The position numbers and the translations under genes were made by a program. The notes under the pieces are model-generated. The model did no database searches, was not told where the DNA came from, and saw only the letters and a list, made by a program, of their open reading frames with translations. From Chromobotia macracanthus (lineage: Eukaryota; Chordata; Actinopteri; Cypriniformes; Botiidae): a DNA stretch of 64,000 nt. Positions 63,693 through 64,000 of the stretch are shown here, one piece after another (the stretch's first letter is position 1; each line of letters opens with the position of its first letter). The stretch spans positions 11,148,001 to 11,212,000 of the forward strand of contig JAZGTH010000013.1 in NCBI GenBank assembly GCA_036877525.1, written 5' to 3'.

Positions 63693-64000
63693 GTAAGTAA
63701 TTTCAGTAACTACAGTATTTCTCAGGGCATCTACATTTATTACGTCTGGGTGCTTGTTATTGTTTATAAGAAATGAAGGACATCATACCTGTTTGCTTCT
63801 GGATTTCTTTTTAAATGTATTGGAGCCTTTAGTCTTCTGAAATCAACTGACAGAGACCATTGTGTGCTGAACAGACTAAAGCCATTATTTACTCAAGGTC
63901 TTGTTTGACAGCTGTGGTCACCATCCAGCATACCGAAGATACTCGGAAATGCTGCTATAAACTCTTAGTGTTCTAAATAAGACGTTGTTATTTATTATGA
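63693..64000. other. Intronic or 3' flank, unresolved
   Basis: No further exon recognised before the right edge. The second hSH3 domain expected for the family is not in the window. Confidence 0.4.

Noticed and set aside
1..64000. CRISPR arrays, rRNA, tRNA genes
   Set aside because: The direct repeats seen are minisatellites or transposon copies without CRISPR spacing. No rRNA was recognised, and no convincing tRNA cloverleaf was noticed by eye.

Overview
The window is teleost-like genomic DNA (fish, most likely an otophysan or cypriniform; the species is not resolvable). It has spliced vertebrate genes with long AT-rich introns, buried in a dense mix of fish-type repeats. These include Ty3/gypsy LTR elements with several solo LTRs, DIRS-like elements with inverted termini, CR1/L2/Rex-type LINEs, and short inverted-repeat elements such as the 'AGTTCACCCAAAAATGAA' type. 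Nothing prokaryotic or plasmid-like was seen.

Layout. 1-32.4 kb holds no host exon that I can recognise. It is a repeat graveyard: a gypsy/chromodomain pol 3' end (1-1711), a degenerate DIRS-like piece (1.7-2.9 kb), a non-autonomous LTR element with proline-rich repeats (3.3-5.7 kb), a 'GGGGTCAAGC' repeat cluster (6.4-8.3 kb), a LINE (11.2-12.6 kb), solo LTRs (14.1, 16.1 and 31.6 kb), an inverted-terminus element (18.7-19.8 kb), a second proline-rich non-autonomous LTR element (about 21.4-22.4 kb), a gypsy remnant split by a LINE (24.7-27.5 kb) and a DIRS-like RT/recombinase remnant (27.5-29.1 kb). Since dab1 genes have huge 5' introns, part of this may be intron.

32.5-46.4 kb carries nine exon-like blocks on the + strand that match the reelin-pathway adaptor Disabled-1 (dab1): a split PTB domain, then four small exons whose ends carry the four reelin-responsive tyrosine motifs, a short acidic exon and a final exon with an early stop. 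Two PTB/linker exons lack a normal AG acceptor, so the locus is either a decaying paralogue or uses odd splice sites. A 3.7-kb gypsy copy with a perfect 5-bp target duplication (38,103-41,793) sits 105 bp upstream of the 36-bp exon that encodes TILEDEIDPVYQ.

46.6-53 kb is repeat again. 54.3 kb to the right edge is a second + strand gene with about 17 exons. Its N-terminal FKSIRAKFQ motif, proline-rich PPRPPHVNLSKY segment, YEDV motif, Lys/Glu-rich helix and helical-SH3 (hSH3) core mark it as a FYB-family immune adaptor. DAB1 and FYB2 lie in the same part of human chromosome 1p32 (from memory), so fyb2 is the best assignment. The gene runs off the right edge. The two genes are independent transcription units. 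What links them here is probably conserved synteny rather than a shared pathway, although both are adaptors that act through tyrosine phosphorylation.
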